Assembly: GCA_016490735.1 (NCBI GenBank)
Contig: JAEMWC010000007.1
Coordinates: 2,315,001 to 2,379,000, forward strand
Length of the DNA: 64,000 nt
From: Pachyseris speciosa
Lineage: Eukaryota; Cnidaria; Anthozoa; Scleractinia; Pachyseridae
Reading direction: 5' to 3'
Both the position numbers and the translations under genes were made by a program. Shown here in pieces: positions 1-64,000 of this stretch. The notes beneath the pieces were generated by a model. The model was not told the DNA's origin and searched no databases. It worked only from the letters and a program-made list of their open reading frames with translations. Positions within the stretch are counted from its first letter, which is position 1. The number at the start of each line of letters is the position of its first letter.

Positions 1-1038
1 TTTGTCGCTTAACATGGCAGGAGTTAAATGTTAATAACTTGATCGCGTTTCAAGCAATCCAAAATCTCCCCACTCATTACAATAAGCTATGTTGTGGAAT
101 ATTTTGTGGATTTTAAGGTGATTTTTGAGTATATTTTGGAAGAGATGATTTTACTCAAAGGATTAGTAAGATTTAGGGATTTTGGGAATATTGAAAAATT
201 AAGGAAGGTTTAAAATTGGAATTTGCAGTGGAAAATTAGTAGATGGACACGAAAATAGTTCCCCAGCAACCTGCAGTGCCCTTGTGGGATTTCAACTCAC
301 TGGAAGTGTTTTGAAACATTTTCACTCCATTACAATCCCTTCTTCAGACTCCTTAAAATTTCACACAAATTCATGTGTACTGCAACCTTAAGGAATTACG
401 AAACGTTCAGAAATTTATTAAGTGCTTCCCAAAATCACTTTTTCAGCGTTCCTTGCTTTAATTACTCATTTTACAAATTTTCTTTTGCCAATTGGTGCTC
501 ATTAATTATTCGTCAAACCAAAGAGCGCAAAACTTAAAATTTGAAAAACAAATTACCTCGAAGATTTACTGGATGTTATTTTAGCGTATGGAGCTACAAC
601 GAATTGATTGCTTACCCTTACAAGGGGTGTCCGCTTACCGGAAGTTATAAATGTAAAGTTTCAGAACGGAGAAATCACCGGAAAATGGGTTTGATGTTCA
701 CTTATATGAGATGTCCAGTTATGGAAGATGTCCACAAAGTGGAGATTCGACTGCGATTCCAAAGAAAAAAAATACATGTTCAATGCAACAGGCTTTAATT
801 AGTCGCTAGCGCTTTTGTTTCTGAAAGGCATAACAGAAAGAATTAAGTGCGTCAGAGAAAAGACTTGTACAATTGTATTTCAACGCATTTCCCCGTCATT
901 TATTCATTACCCGAGCAAAACCTAACATACGTGCTTCATCTATCTGTATGTAGCTGATTTATCACAGAAAAATGACAAAGAAAACAAAACTTGCACTGCT
1001 CATGCCTCATGACCCAAGTTGCTACACCCTGTTAAGGT
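1..1038. other. No recognised feature
   Basis: AT-rich sequence. An 85-residue open frame at 541-798 has no ATG and no family signature that I recognise. Confidence 0.5.
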
Positions 1039-2363
1039 CTACACTTGTCTAATAATACTGATTACATGAGGCAGTTTTCTTATGTAGGCACTTAAGGCGT
1101 CATGCTGTATGATCGCCACTTTGATGAACCTGATTCCAACTCTCTCTACTCTGTCGTTTTTGTAGACTTCCAGAGTGAGCCCCTTGTTGATCATCAGTCG
1201 GTTATTGTCGTCAGCGGTCATCACGAAGCCACCATCATGCGCAGTATAGCACGAACCCCAGCGTTCATCCAATTTGAGAGTGAAAGCGAACTGGCCGGGC
1301 CGGGATAAAACGATTCGCTTGGTCTGGGGGCGACAGAATCGTAACGCATGGAAGATAAAGCCGCGTCAGATACACCTTCCATTCCATAGCAGGGGCTGTT
1401 ACTCCTGTAATTCCCCTTATCACAGGCTTCAAACCCGACAAACTTAGTGCCGTCTGACACGCCATATCTGATGTCGGTGTCAGTTCCTCTCCCAATGCTG
1501 ATGTCATTTGCGACTGTGATTTCGACAGTCAGCCGATTGCTAGCATTCAGAAATCCCGCAGGAATCATGGGAACTTTGAGGAGAGCGGCGTTGGTCACTG
1601 AGCCCGCGTTGAATGTCAGCTGTCTAGAAGTCAATGTACGAGAACTGTCAATGTAGTACGCATGCGCCTCAAGCCAAGTAGGAGTCATGGTCTCTTCATA
1701 AATCACTTTTGCCTGTAAATGAAGTGAAACAAAATCGGTAGTAATTTGATAAAGGGAAAAAATGGCAGCTTTCGAAACCTCACGACAATGAGGTTTTGGT
1801 TTGTCTGCCTGTAAAGGGAATATTCATTTGGTTAATTAATTCAGAGCTGAGAGGTTTTTTTGCCTCGATTTTTGCTTTCGAAAAGTGCGCGGTGATCTTT
1901 CTAATTGGCGTAGCTTTTGAGGCGCGCCATTAAGCGAGGCAAAAAAACCTACTGTAGTTGAAAAGAAAAGAAAAGAAAAGAAAAGAAAAGAAAACCTGTA
2001 ATAACCGAAGTGCAAACCATGCAGAAATTTCAAAAGTACACCACCTTTAAAGTCAAGTTTCGGCTTTGGTTTTGCCTTATGTACTGTCTTGCTGGTTTTA
2101 AACCGTTAGAGGAAAGCATGTTTTATCTCCCGTGCGATTTAATAGCAAAACTCGGCAGTTTATGTACAATCTGCAATATAAGATTATATGAAAAAGCGAG
2201 TTCCCGAATAGTTCGCGTGCGTGTACGCACCACCAGCACTCCATATATTTCCATGCAAAACCCCAATTAAATAAACTAAGAAGTGACTTACAGGGCACAC
2301 AAAACCGCTTAAAGACAGGAAAGTTATCGCAGCAATCTTGAGGGCTAAAAACCTCGGCTTCAT
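1039..2363 (-). pseudogene. Secreted single-domain protein, unrecognised; frame broken by a 5-bp duplication
   Basis: Two minus-strand exons. Exon 1 (2363-2292) encodes a signal-peptide-like MKPRFLALKIAAITFLSLSG and ends in phase 0 at CCT|GTAAGT. Exon 2 begins at 1712 after ATTTACAG, also phase 0, and runs AKVIYEETMTPTWLEAHAYY onward with several Cys and Gly (FEACDKGNY, NSPCYGMEG). At 1293-1302 the 5-mer GGCCG is present twice; the reading frame shifts there. As it stands the protein stops at 1221 (about 187 residues). The other frame carries LDERWGSCYTAHDGGFVM and continues to a stop at 1039, which would give about 246 residues if one 5-mer were absent. Looks like a beta-rich extracellular domain; I do not recognise the family. 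Could be a polymorphic or recently inactivated gene, or an assembly error. Confidence 0.6.
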
Positions 2364-2558
2364 GATTTCCTCTGAGCTCTTGAAAATCTTAAAGGCACTC
2401 GACATAGAGTTATACAACGACTGGAGCAGTGATGACTCACATATCCCTGATTTGATTTATGGAAATTAAATTTCAAACTTGAAATATTTTCTCGCGGCGA
2501 AATTGTTTACATTTTGTGGGCGCTCATCCTTGGCCAGCAATAAGCAATTTATTATAGA

Positions 2559-2677
2559 CCTTATGCTAAAATGGCTGCTTTTAAATTATTCTTTTGTTCG
2601 TATTCAAAATAGCCTCACTAACCTCGTTCAAAAGCGAGGTTAGTGAGGCTATTTTGAGGCAGTTATTTTTGCATAGG
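2559..2677. mobile_element. Palindromic MITE, family A, copy 1
   Basis: Ends CCTTATGCTAAAATGG and TTTTTGCATAGG form a TIR; the centre is a hairpin of TAGCCTCACTAACCTCG with its complement. The same family recurs at 24478-24635 and 32169-32341. Confidence 0.75.
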
Positions 2678-3071
2678 ATCAATAGATAGACAACGTTGTT
2701 TTAACTTTTCGTTGTTGACGACGTCACAAAATTATATGCGGTCATGTTGGAAGAATGACGCAATCGAACTCGCCGTCACATTGCCATTTTCCGACCTTTT
2801 TGCGCGGTTTACCGTTATTATATTTTTAATTTTGCTGCCAAACGAGTAATCTTTGGGCTTCGACAAAACACTGATCTCTAGTACCCTGCATAACAAGCGC
2901 TTATTCAGCAGAGCGGCAAGCGGGAGAGGAGCGCGAAGCGCGACACGCGAGCGCGGAGCGCGAGACGAAGGGAAAGAGAAAAATAAAGGCCTGTCGCCAG
3001 TCTTTTGTTCTTCCAACCTGGTCTGGTGATCGGAAACGCTGATTGGTCAATTCATACTTCGTGATACTAAT

Positions 3072-3413
3072 GTGAGGAAATACACCAAAAATAACAAACA
3101 TGGAGACTGTGAGGTTTGGACGACTGCTATCGCGCTTGATTTCTTCCCTCACGTCGAAAATCTCAAGAAGGAACAGGAAAGATGTATTGCGACGTTGTTA
3201 GAAGGGAGAGATGTGTTGGGTTTGTTGCTTCCTCAGTTTGGTAAAATTTTAATTTACCAGCTTTACCCAGAAATCTATACCTGGGGAGCTAATGAAGTGC
3301 AAGACAGGAAGCCATGTCATGTGCTCGTTGTTGCCGGTGTGTTGAAAGCAATAACTATAGAGCAAGTCCAAGAGTTGAACGAAATATCACACGCCTCACA
3401 ACCACCATGCTGA
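3072..3413 (+). pseudogene. RecQ/DEAD-like helicase N-terminal fragment, inactivated
   Basis: Reads LKKEQERCIATLLEGRDVLG followed by a damaged Walker A region (LLPQFGKILIYQL, where LPTGFGKSLIYQL is usual in RecQ-like genes) and VLVVAGVLKAITIEQVQEL, which resembles motif Ia (VVSPL, then IEQV). The Walker Ser/Thr after Lys is Ile, and the frame ends after 113 residues with no DEAH box. Probably captured or left by a transposon; helicase activity is not expected. Confidence 0.65.
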
Positions 3414-3630
3414 AGAATCAGTGTTCCTATAAGTTATTAAATTAGCCCGACTTCACTCTCGTTGAAAGACGGGAGGCAGCGCCGAGCGCTATTTTGTTGT
3501 ACTTCACAGCATTCTTTACGGCACCTTGTAAGGCGGCGTTAAAGAACAGCGTTTTCTGCTCAACTTCTTTCACAAAAGCAGAGTTTTTAAACTCAGCAAT
3601 CAGTGCTGTTGTTCAGCGAATTCTTTGAAT

Positions 3631-3803
3631 ACACCATTTTGCTGATGATAAGTTCCTGTTGAATTGTGGGTAGATCCAGTCCTTTGTAGGGGCAAACGGT
3701 CAAAATTACATTTTCAAATTACGTCCTAAATTGGCCGTTTGCCCCCACAAAGGACTGGATCTACCCACAATTCCTTAGGAGCTGACAATTAGCAAAATGG
3801 TGT
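3631..3803. repeat. Palindromic repeat inside the TIR element
   Basis: ACACCATTTTGCT at the left and AGCAAAATGGTGT at the right; inner arms GAATTGTGGGTAGATCCAGT and its complement, each about 39 bp. Looks like a MITE nested in the larger element. Confidence 0.75.
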
Positions 3804-4171
3804 ATTAGCACACTTTCCACACTTCGTTAAAATTTTTACCTTTAATTAACACATCACGTGCAAGCCCTTCGGTTTCCGCCGAATTCATGATTGTTAACAA
3901 TGCAGTCTTGTAATTGCTTTCTGCCGCTCGTAGAACTATCGATGCCTGAAGTAGACTTGTGTAAAATCTGCTCGCAAAAATCGCTTATTCTGCTCGGACA
4001 GCTAAATGCGCGAGAAACTTCATAAGTTTCCTGCGAATGATTGAAAGCTTTTTGATTGGTCAATTTGGGGGGGGGGGGGGGGGGGCGACAGGCGCTTATT
4101 TTTCTCTTCCCCTCGTCTCGCGCTCCATTTTCCCTCTTGGCGCTCGGCTAAATAAGCGCTTGTTTTGCAGG

Positions 4172-5466
4172 CTATCGACGGAATTACTGTAAATTCGACG
4201 ACTGAAGCCAAGTCGCGTCATGCTGGAGTCGTGCGACAGTCGAGCCAGCTAAGCACGGAAGTAGCACGACGTTTGAAACGTGCCTCATCATCCTTTGAGA
4301 AACATTGGGCGCTAAACACGCTCCATCCTGGTGGATATTTCAGGCGTAAATATTCGGTACTACAGATTGTCCAAACGCAAAATGAACAAATCCAGGAGCC
4401 CATGAATAGGAGCTTCACTCTCCCATAAAAACCTTTGGGTCAACCTTTGCCGGCGTATCTTTTCTATTTTTAGAACGCTGCGGGTTTCTAAATTTGCACG
4501 CACTGTTAAGAATTCCCAAGACAAGGATCGGGACAACGCGCTCACCGCCTTTGGCCACAATTTTTTAAGGATCAGTGCTTGTGTGCGGAATTTACTGGAA
4601 ACAGATTATGGGCTCCTGACAAATCACATAATGTACTAGTATCAATTGGAAAGCTCAAAAAGAAAAGAACGGTAAAAGAAAAGTGCAGTGATTAAGCCGA
4701 TGGCCTATAATTTCTGGAATGTTCCAAATGGAATGGTATGTACCATTTCAACGAGAATTTCCGGGTTTTCGGTGTAAATGGTAAGGACCCATCTCTTCCC
4801 TCCAAATATACCCAAGAATCACCAAAAAATTCCCAAAATATCCCACAACATAGCTTCGTGAGAAGCGGCATGGAGATTTTGAATTGGCTGAAACGCGAAC
4901 GAGATAATAAGGTAAAATCCAAGTTTAGTGACTAAAAAACGATGTTAATTAAGAATTCCCACCTCTATCACCTCAAACCGAGTTTATTATTTCTGAATAA
5001 ACAAGGAAAGAACGATTTCCGTATTTATTACTATTTTAATACTCGCTTCACTTTTTTATGTTGTTTGTTGGAGCCAAAACGATGTCAAACATTCTTTGAT
5101 ATACTGGTGAAGTAAATAAATGGTCAATATTTCCCAAAATTTTTTTTCAATGTACATTGTGATTTGCCTTGTATTTTCGCGCCATTTTTCGCCCGCTTGC
5201 AGACTTCCTAATAAGGAATGCGGAAAACCAATTGCACGTATTGCCGTGTCACGTCAGTTCCCGGATGTTGACTGAATTAGTTATGAAAAGACATGGCGGC
5301 GCGTGAGTCGTGTTCCGATTAGAAAACCGAGAACGAAAGATCTTTCCCTCAAGTAAACACGAATGAAAAACATTCGGCGGAAGAGTGCCTTACTTATGGC
5401 GTCATAACACGGACAAATCTTGTTAGCGGGACATCGGCTGTGTTTTAATACGGCGATCGGAGAACC
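4172..5466. other. Upstream region of KIF13; probable promoter and 5' UTR plus a repeat remnant
   Basis: Around 4715-4800 there is TGGTATGTACCATTT-type sequence related to the repeat at 62976-63321. From about 5160 to 5466 the base composition becomes less AT-rich, fitting a promoter or 5' UTR, but I see no clear TATA box or initiator. Confidence 0.35.
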
Positions 5467-59562
<54,096 letters not shown>

Positions 59563-60295
59563 GGCATGCCCTGGAGAGCGCTTGGTAAAGTGGAAACACT
59601 TCAATTTCTTACGAACGTCCATGCATGAAACGAGTTGACAAGGAGATACAGCACTGGTGGCTTGATGAATTGAAATTATGAAGAAAAACCATTTTATTTT
59701 AAAGACGATATTCTGATGGTGAGGGCTTGACCATTCTGGAAGTGGTGAGGACTTGCAGAAAATGCTTTTACGTTTGTATTATATTGGGAAAACCGCATTC
59801 CGAACCACAAGAAGACCAATCACTTTGTCACAAAGTGAAAATGAAATACCGTAATGACTGACCTTAACGTTACTCCTTTAAAGCCCAGATATCAGCATTC
59901 ATATTCACCCTACTATTTTCTGTATAATTATTTCTTACAGCGTTGGTGTTTGAAAATTTGTTTCCACATCAATAGTGGCTATTTCATCCATCCATTTCAT
60001 TACCATTATGGCTGATCACGTAGTGATATTTTAAGATGAAATTATGGGGCATTATCGTGGATTGTTAGTAAAACTCGGGAAATCAAAAGAGACTTGTTTG
60101 TCATTGGCAAACGATAAATAATGGCCAAATTTTCTTCAAAACACCTATTTTAGATCACCGTAACTATTCTAAAATGTGTTTGGTTATGCGTAGCTAAGAT
60201 GAAAATGGATACCAGCTTGCTGACGTTTTCAAATTTTTCCTTCTGCCTAAGTTGAACTTGTTAATATGTTACTGCGGCTCTTTTTTCTTTTAAAT
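59563..60295 (+). other. Probable KIF13 3' UTR
   Basis: Non-coding sequence directly after the stop codon. I saw no AATAAA before the one at about 60538-60543, which lies inside a dispersed repeat, so the polyadenylation site is uncertain. Confidence 0.4.
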
Positions 60296-60548
60296 ACGTC
60301 TTACTGACCGAGTTCGAAGTCCGTACTGCTTCGCGCTTGGGCCATAAATCAACGAAAAAACAATGAGCCGTAACTTACAGTATGGGCCGAGAAAACAAGG
60401 TCAGTAAGATGTTTATTATATATCTGAGGTTAATCCGGCAAGCGGGAAAGAAAACTAGTTAAAGTCAAGCGGGCCGTACTGTAGAATACGGCCCGCAAAA
60501 TTGACCAATTACAGAGCGCGTCCTAAGTGAGAGATATAATAAATACAA
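60296..60548 (-). repeat. Dispersed repeat, family C, copy 2 (reverse of 10668-10925)
   Basis: GGCCATAAATCAACG, CGTAACTTACAGTA and CCTAAGTGAGAGATATAATA mirror copy 1. Holds the first AATAAA (60538-60543) after the KIF13 stop. Confidence 0.7.
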
Positions 60549-61345
60549 TTATAAATACAAATTTTGTGGCCAAAATATGGGATAATTATCAGGATACCAG
60601 TGCTGTCCCTTTACATTAGTTGGCTGAATGAAAGAAGGAAACTAAACGAAGACAGAATTATTGCTTTCCGGCGTACTTTCGGAATCAGTGAAGACTTGTA
60701 CCTCTGTGTATGTGTGACACGTTGCGAAAATAAGGAGAAAATTGTAATGTGAGGCTCGAGGTGTACTCCATTCCATATTAATGATCATTTTTCGTTGTGC
60801 GATGAGGCGAATGGATTTCCTGTTGAAATGTTTTCGTCCAAACAGACAATTTAGTTCTTATATCTGCACACCATCATGTGTGTGCATCGTCACTTGGAGG
60901 ATAGAAATTAAATATAATGAGAATTTTAATCCTAGGCATGTATTTTAAGCCTTGTTTTCCCGTAGACGGGAAAACGGCAGATGGCTTCCTCGAAAGCTAT
61001 CAAACAAATTGAATCTATTGTAACAAATAGTAGTGATGTTTATTGTGAAAGGATGCAATATGTTTTTGCCCTTCACAGTGTTAAGTAATAAGAGCTGTCA
61101 TTGAAATTATAAATTCAAAAATTGTCACGTTCGTTCTTCACACTAAAGTGTAATTTTCTTCCGTATGATCTGAGGAAACTTTGTGGATTTATTTCCTGGG
61201 AGTGGTAGTCATGGCAATTAGGTAAACAATTTTGAGACGATGTCTGTGGCTCTAAGCTGAAGTAAAACACGAATTAGAATTTCCCTCATAATAATTTATC
61301 ATCAGCTTGTACCGTCAAAAATTAGTAATGGTAATAGGACTGAGT
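60549..61345. other. Downstream flank, nothing recognised
   Basis: AT-rich; a short CGTAGACGGGAAAACG run near 60960 but no gene. Confidence 0.45.
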
Positions 61346-61445
61346 GAAGTACAATTCAGGGAGTAATCGGGTGAGTGATTTCAAATTGGCCGAGCGCGTA
61401 GCGCGAGGCTAATTTGAAATTACGAGCACGAAGCCCGATTACCAA

Positions 61446-61760
61446 TTAATTGTGTCAATAACAAAATGCGAGGAACTCTAGAGGTCAACTTTTTAAATTG
61501 TAAAATGTGTATTTGTACAAAATAACCAACGGAAATTGTTGCTATTTTACAAAGCGCGAAAATTGACAACTGACACGACATGGCAGCCACTGCTCAACAT
61601 ACCCAAATAAGGTAATTGTCCGATTTGGCCTGTCCGATTACAAGTGTTTGTAATCGGACAGCTCAAATCGGACAGTTTGGACCTGAAGCAGTCAATTAAG
61701 ACACAAATAAAGGCTGTTACGAACCAATCACATTCGAGCATTTTGTTATTGACACAATTA
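61446..61760. mobile_element. MITE with AATTGTGTCAATAACAAAAT ends
   Basis: AATTGTGTCAATAACAAAAT and ATTTTGTTATTGACACAATT are perfect inverted ends. A central palindrome CTGTCCGATTACAAG/CTTGTAATCGGACAG-like lies at 61628-61662. Confidence 0.85.
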
Positions 61761-62969
61761 GCGAATTGGAATCACTGATTTCTGGTGGGTTTTTCTGGTG
61801 ACTAGGCAGTCGGATTAAATATTTATTTAATTCTTTAATAGGATAAAACGTTTGTAGCGATTTGTATTTAAATAGGATTTAAGAGGGCAGTTGATTTTAG
61901 GGATTTGCCCGTAAGTATAGTTTGAAGCCCGTCGAGTAATAGCGGGCCTGTATACCCTGGAAAGGAAAGGACTTATCCAATACGGTGGGGGGCTGGGGGG
62001 GGGGGGGGGATTATTACCCTAGTCATTTCCAGTTAATAAAGACACTCAGAATACGAGTGCCATTCCTAGTGGCCGTGGAGCACAGTAAAATCATAAGTGA
62101 ATAGTGGACACTTAAATTCTTAAGGATAAAAAATATCAATGACTTGCATATAGTAGGGTTCGCCTATGCAAGGACAGAGCCAAGTTCCGTTATGGCCTTC
62201 GTTACGATAACGGCAGCAATAAAAAGCCAAAAAAACGCTAGGCCTCTTGTGCTAGAGTTTCCGAAAATGTGCCTGGTCCAAAGTTTGGGGCTGTCTCTAG
62301 TGCGAGTTGGCGACAATTTTGGGAGTTTAATTCTTAAATGTTAAATAGTTTCGTTATCTTTATGGGAATCGCCTGGATAACACACCGAACTCTTCTCACC
62401 AACATAGTCTATGCAATGGAAGTCTGATGAATTAATTACACAGTTTGAATGGTTATATTGTACAGGAGGTTTTGCCAACAATTTACAAGAGTTGTAGTTT
62501 TTCAAGGAATTTTGTATAGAAACTAATAAAATTCAGACTTGAGTATTTGGGTCTTTGGCGTCGTTTTGTTTTTAACTCGGAAACCCGGCAAAATGCTAAT
62601 TTCAAACGGCGATTCCTCTCGTTATCTTGCTGTTAAATATTTCGTGAATTTTCCGCATACCATGTAAACTAAACCTGTACAACCAAAATTACGATCCTAA
62701 AAACGGCCAAATGAAAAACAAATTCCGTCAAGATACCACAAAAGACTAACGAAAGATATACAGAAGAGGAGGGACTTACTCAGTTTTAACAATTTTGTGT
62801 GGGACGAACCGAACAGATTTGGGCAAGATTTCCGCACAGCCCAATTACCTTAATTTCTTAACGCCAGAAATGGCGCTTATGTCTTTGAAATGGATCGTAC
62901 CACGCACTTTTGACAGCCGCCTTGGCGTTTTGACAGCTCTCGCCATTTTCCGACCTTGTTGTTCAACTT
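61761..62969. other. Downstream flank, nothing recognised
   Basis: A run of G at about 61992-62009; AATAAA-like words at 62037 and 62524. No gene supported. Confidence 0.45.
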
Positions 62970-62975
62970 GATTGT

Positions 62976-63321
62976 GTACCATTTACCACAAATTCCCGGA
63001 AATTTCGGTTGGAATGTAAAAAGTAAACGTTTTTTGGTTCGTCCCACTGGAAAATTCCCGGGACAAACGGGAGTTCTGAAGAGGTAGTACTGTTTTCCCG
63101 GTTGGGACGTTCCCGATGGAAATTCGTTTACCATTTACATTGTGGAAGTTTCTATGTTTCGTGCTAGTTTCACTGCTCTTGGCATTTGGCCGAGCGTAAT
63201 CTATCCAATCAGCAAGCTCGACGTGACGATCCGGAAAGTTTAGGCAAATGGTAAACAAAACGTACCATTCCGAACGAAAATTCCCAACCGAAATTTCCGG
63301 AATTTTTTTCTAAATGACAAA
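62976..63321. mobile_element. Foldback element with CGGAAATTTCGGTTGG arms
   Basis: CCCGGAAATTTCGGTTGGAA and CCCAACCGAAATTTCCGGAA inverted; internal TTACCATTT and TCCCGGTT-type pieces. Related debris at about 4715-4800. Confidence 0.65.
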
Positions 63322-63366
63322 CAAGCCTTCTCTTTTATATGAGTGGCGGCTTTGCTATCCATAGCC

Positions 63367-63670
63367 ATGGCTGAAGTGAAGGCTTTTAAGTTCTATCGCA
63401 CTGGAGAGGAGAAGGCCACAGAAAGATACAAAGTAAGGATTCAAATCGGTGAAGATCACAAATATATTGTTTCTTTCAAAAGTATTTTGATTGACTTTCT
63501 TGGCCTGAATAACCAGGCCAAGATAATTAGTTTGGGGTCGTTTGACCTGAAACTATCGGCTGGCAAAGGTTAATAGCGAAGCGGAAAATTATGCCATATC
63601 AACTGAACAACAACTGGAGCTGGAATTGGCATTCTTGCTTGGCTCGGATGGAGAAAGCGAGCCAAACGGT
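63367..63670 (+). other. Possible first exon of an unrecognised gene, frame broken
   Basis: An ATG in good context (GCCATGGCTG at 63367) opens MAEVKAFKFYRTGEEKATER and continues to a stop at 63571. One base out of frame, NSEAENYAISTEQQLELELA runs on to a donor-like ACG|GTAAGT at 63670. Either an intact short frame with chance continuation or a first exon with a 1-bp shift. I do not recognise it; it could equally be transposon-derived. Confidence 0.3.
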
Positions 63671-64000
63671 AAGTGGTCTTAAAAGATCCAAATACGGTAA
63701 AACGAGTCAAAAGCGGAAAGCACACGAGTAGTTATTTGCTTTTGATGTGTTTGCCTGTTTGCGAGTAGGTTCAAGTTTTGATTTCGCTGGTGTATTGTAC
63801 AGAACTGATATGTATTTGTGGACCAGATACAACATTTTAATTTTTCTCAACTGAGAATGTTTCCTGTACTTTTCATGATTTTGCCACGTTCCACACCAAT
63901 GGAAACTAACTATTACATTTCCAGTTAATTATTTTAATGTAAAACAATGGTAATTCATTATTAAAATTACAGTTAACCATAACGGGAAAAAATTAACCGT

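Larger units (their letters stand above)
2885..4171. mobile_element. 1.29-kb TIR element carrying a RecQ-like fragment and a nested palindrome
   Basis: Outer ends CCTGCA and TGCAGG lead inward to arms of about 90-110 bp that match as inverted repeats (AACAAGCGCTTATT, GAGCGCGAGACGA, AGAGAAAAATAA). No clear target-site duplication is seen. The inside holds a helicase fragment (3072-3413) and a palindrome (3631-3803). Superfamily not determined. Confidence 0.7.

Noticed and set aside
541..798. 85-residue frame upstream
   Set aside because: No ATG start, no recognised similarity, isolated.

Overview
The window is animal nuclear DNA, most likely from an anthozoan cnidarian and plausibly a stony coral. 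The evidence is an intron-rich gene with GT-AG introns, the divergence level of an animal kinesin, and AT-rich introns crowded with short TIR elements, foldback elements, tRNA-derived SINEs and CR1/jockey-like LINE fragments of kinds I associate with coral genomes. The taxon is inference; the gene call is not.

One gene dominates. A kinesin-3 family motor of the KIF13 type (KIF13B-like, since it ends in a CAP-Gly domain) runs on the + strand from the ATG at 5467 to the TAA at 59560-59562. I could assemble 41 coding exons with compatible phases, giving 5,229 nt and 1,742 residues. The order is motor head (about 5-355), neck and short coiled coil, FHA (about 453-550), stalk, the conserved mid-region of KIF13/KIF1 kinesins, a probable Par1/MARK-14-3-3 site, an acidic serine-rich tail, and CAP-Gly (about 1625-1690). 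A 13-nt microexon (7053-7065) is needed to keep the motor in frame, and exon 22 has a CAG-CAG tandem acceptor.

Upstream (1-5466) there is a small minus-strand gene for an unrecognised secreted protein (2363-1039). It has a signal peptide and one conserved-looking domain, and is broken by a 5-bp tandem duplication. A 1.29-kb TIR element (2885-4171) carries a decayed RecQ-like helicase fragment, and there is one copy of a palindromic MITE.

The introns hold almost everything else. These include two 1-kb piggyBac-like elements with TTAA ends in opposite orientations (18981-19991, 27412-28411) and a Crypton/ZMYM-type (DUF3504-like) fragment (7981-8451). There is an inverted tRNA-SINE nest in TA repeats (11632-12801), two reverse-transcriptase LINE copies on the minus strand (33902-35615 and 43950-45262), two LINE 3' ends, a hAT-like nested insertion (54279-56023), several pogo/Tc1-like MITEs with TA duplications, and many foldback repeats.

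Downstream of the gene (59563-64000) I see a probable 3' UTR, three repeats, and one possible, frame-broken coding start at 63367. No CRISPR array, rRNA or canonical tRNA is present.
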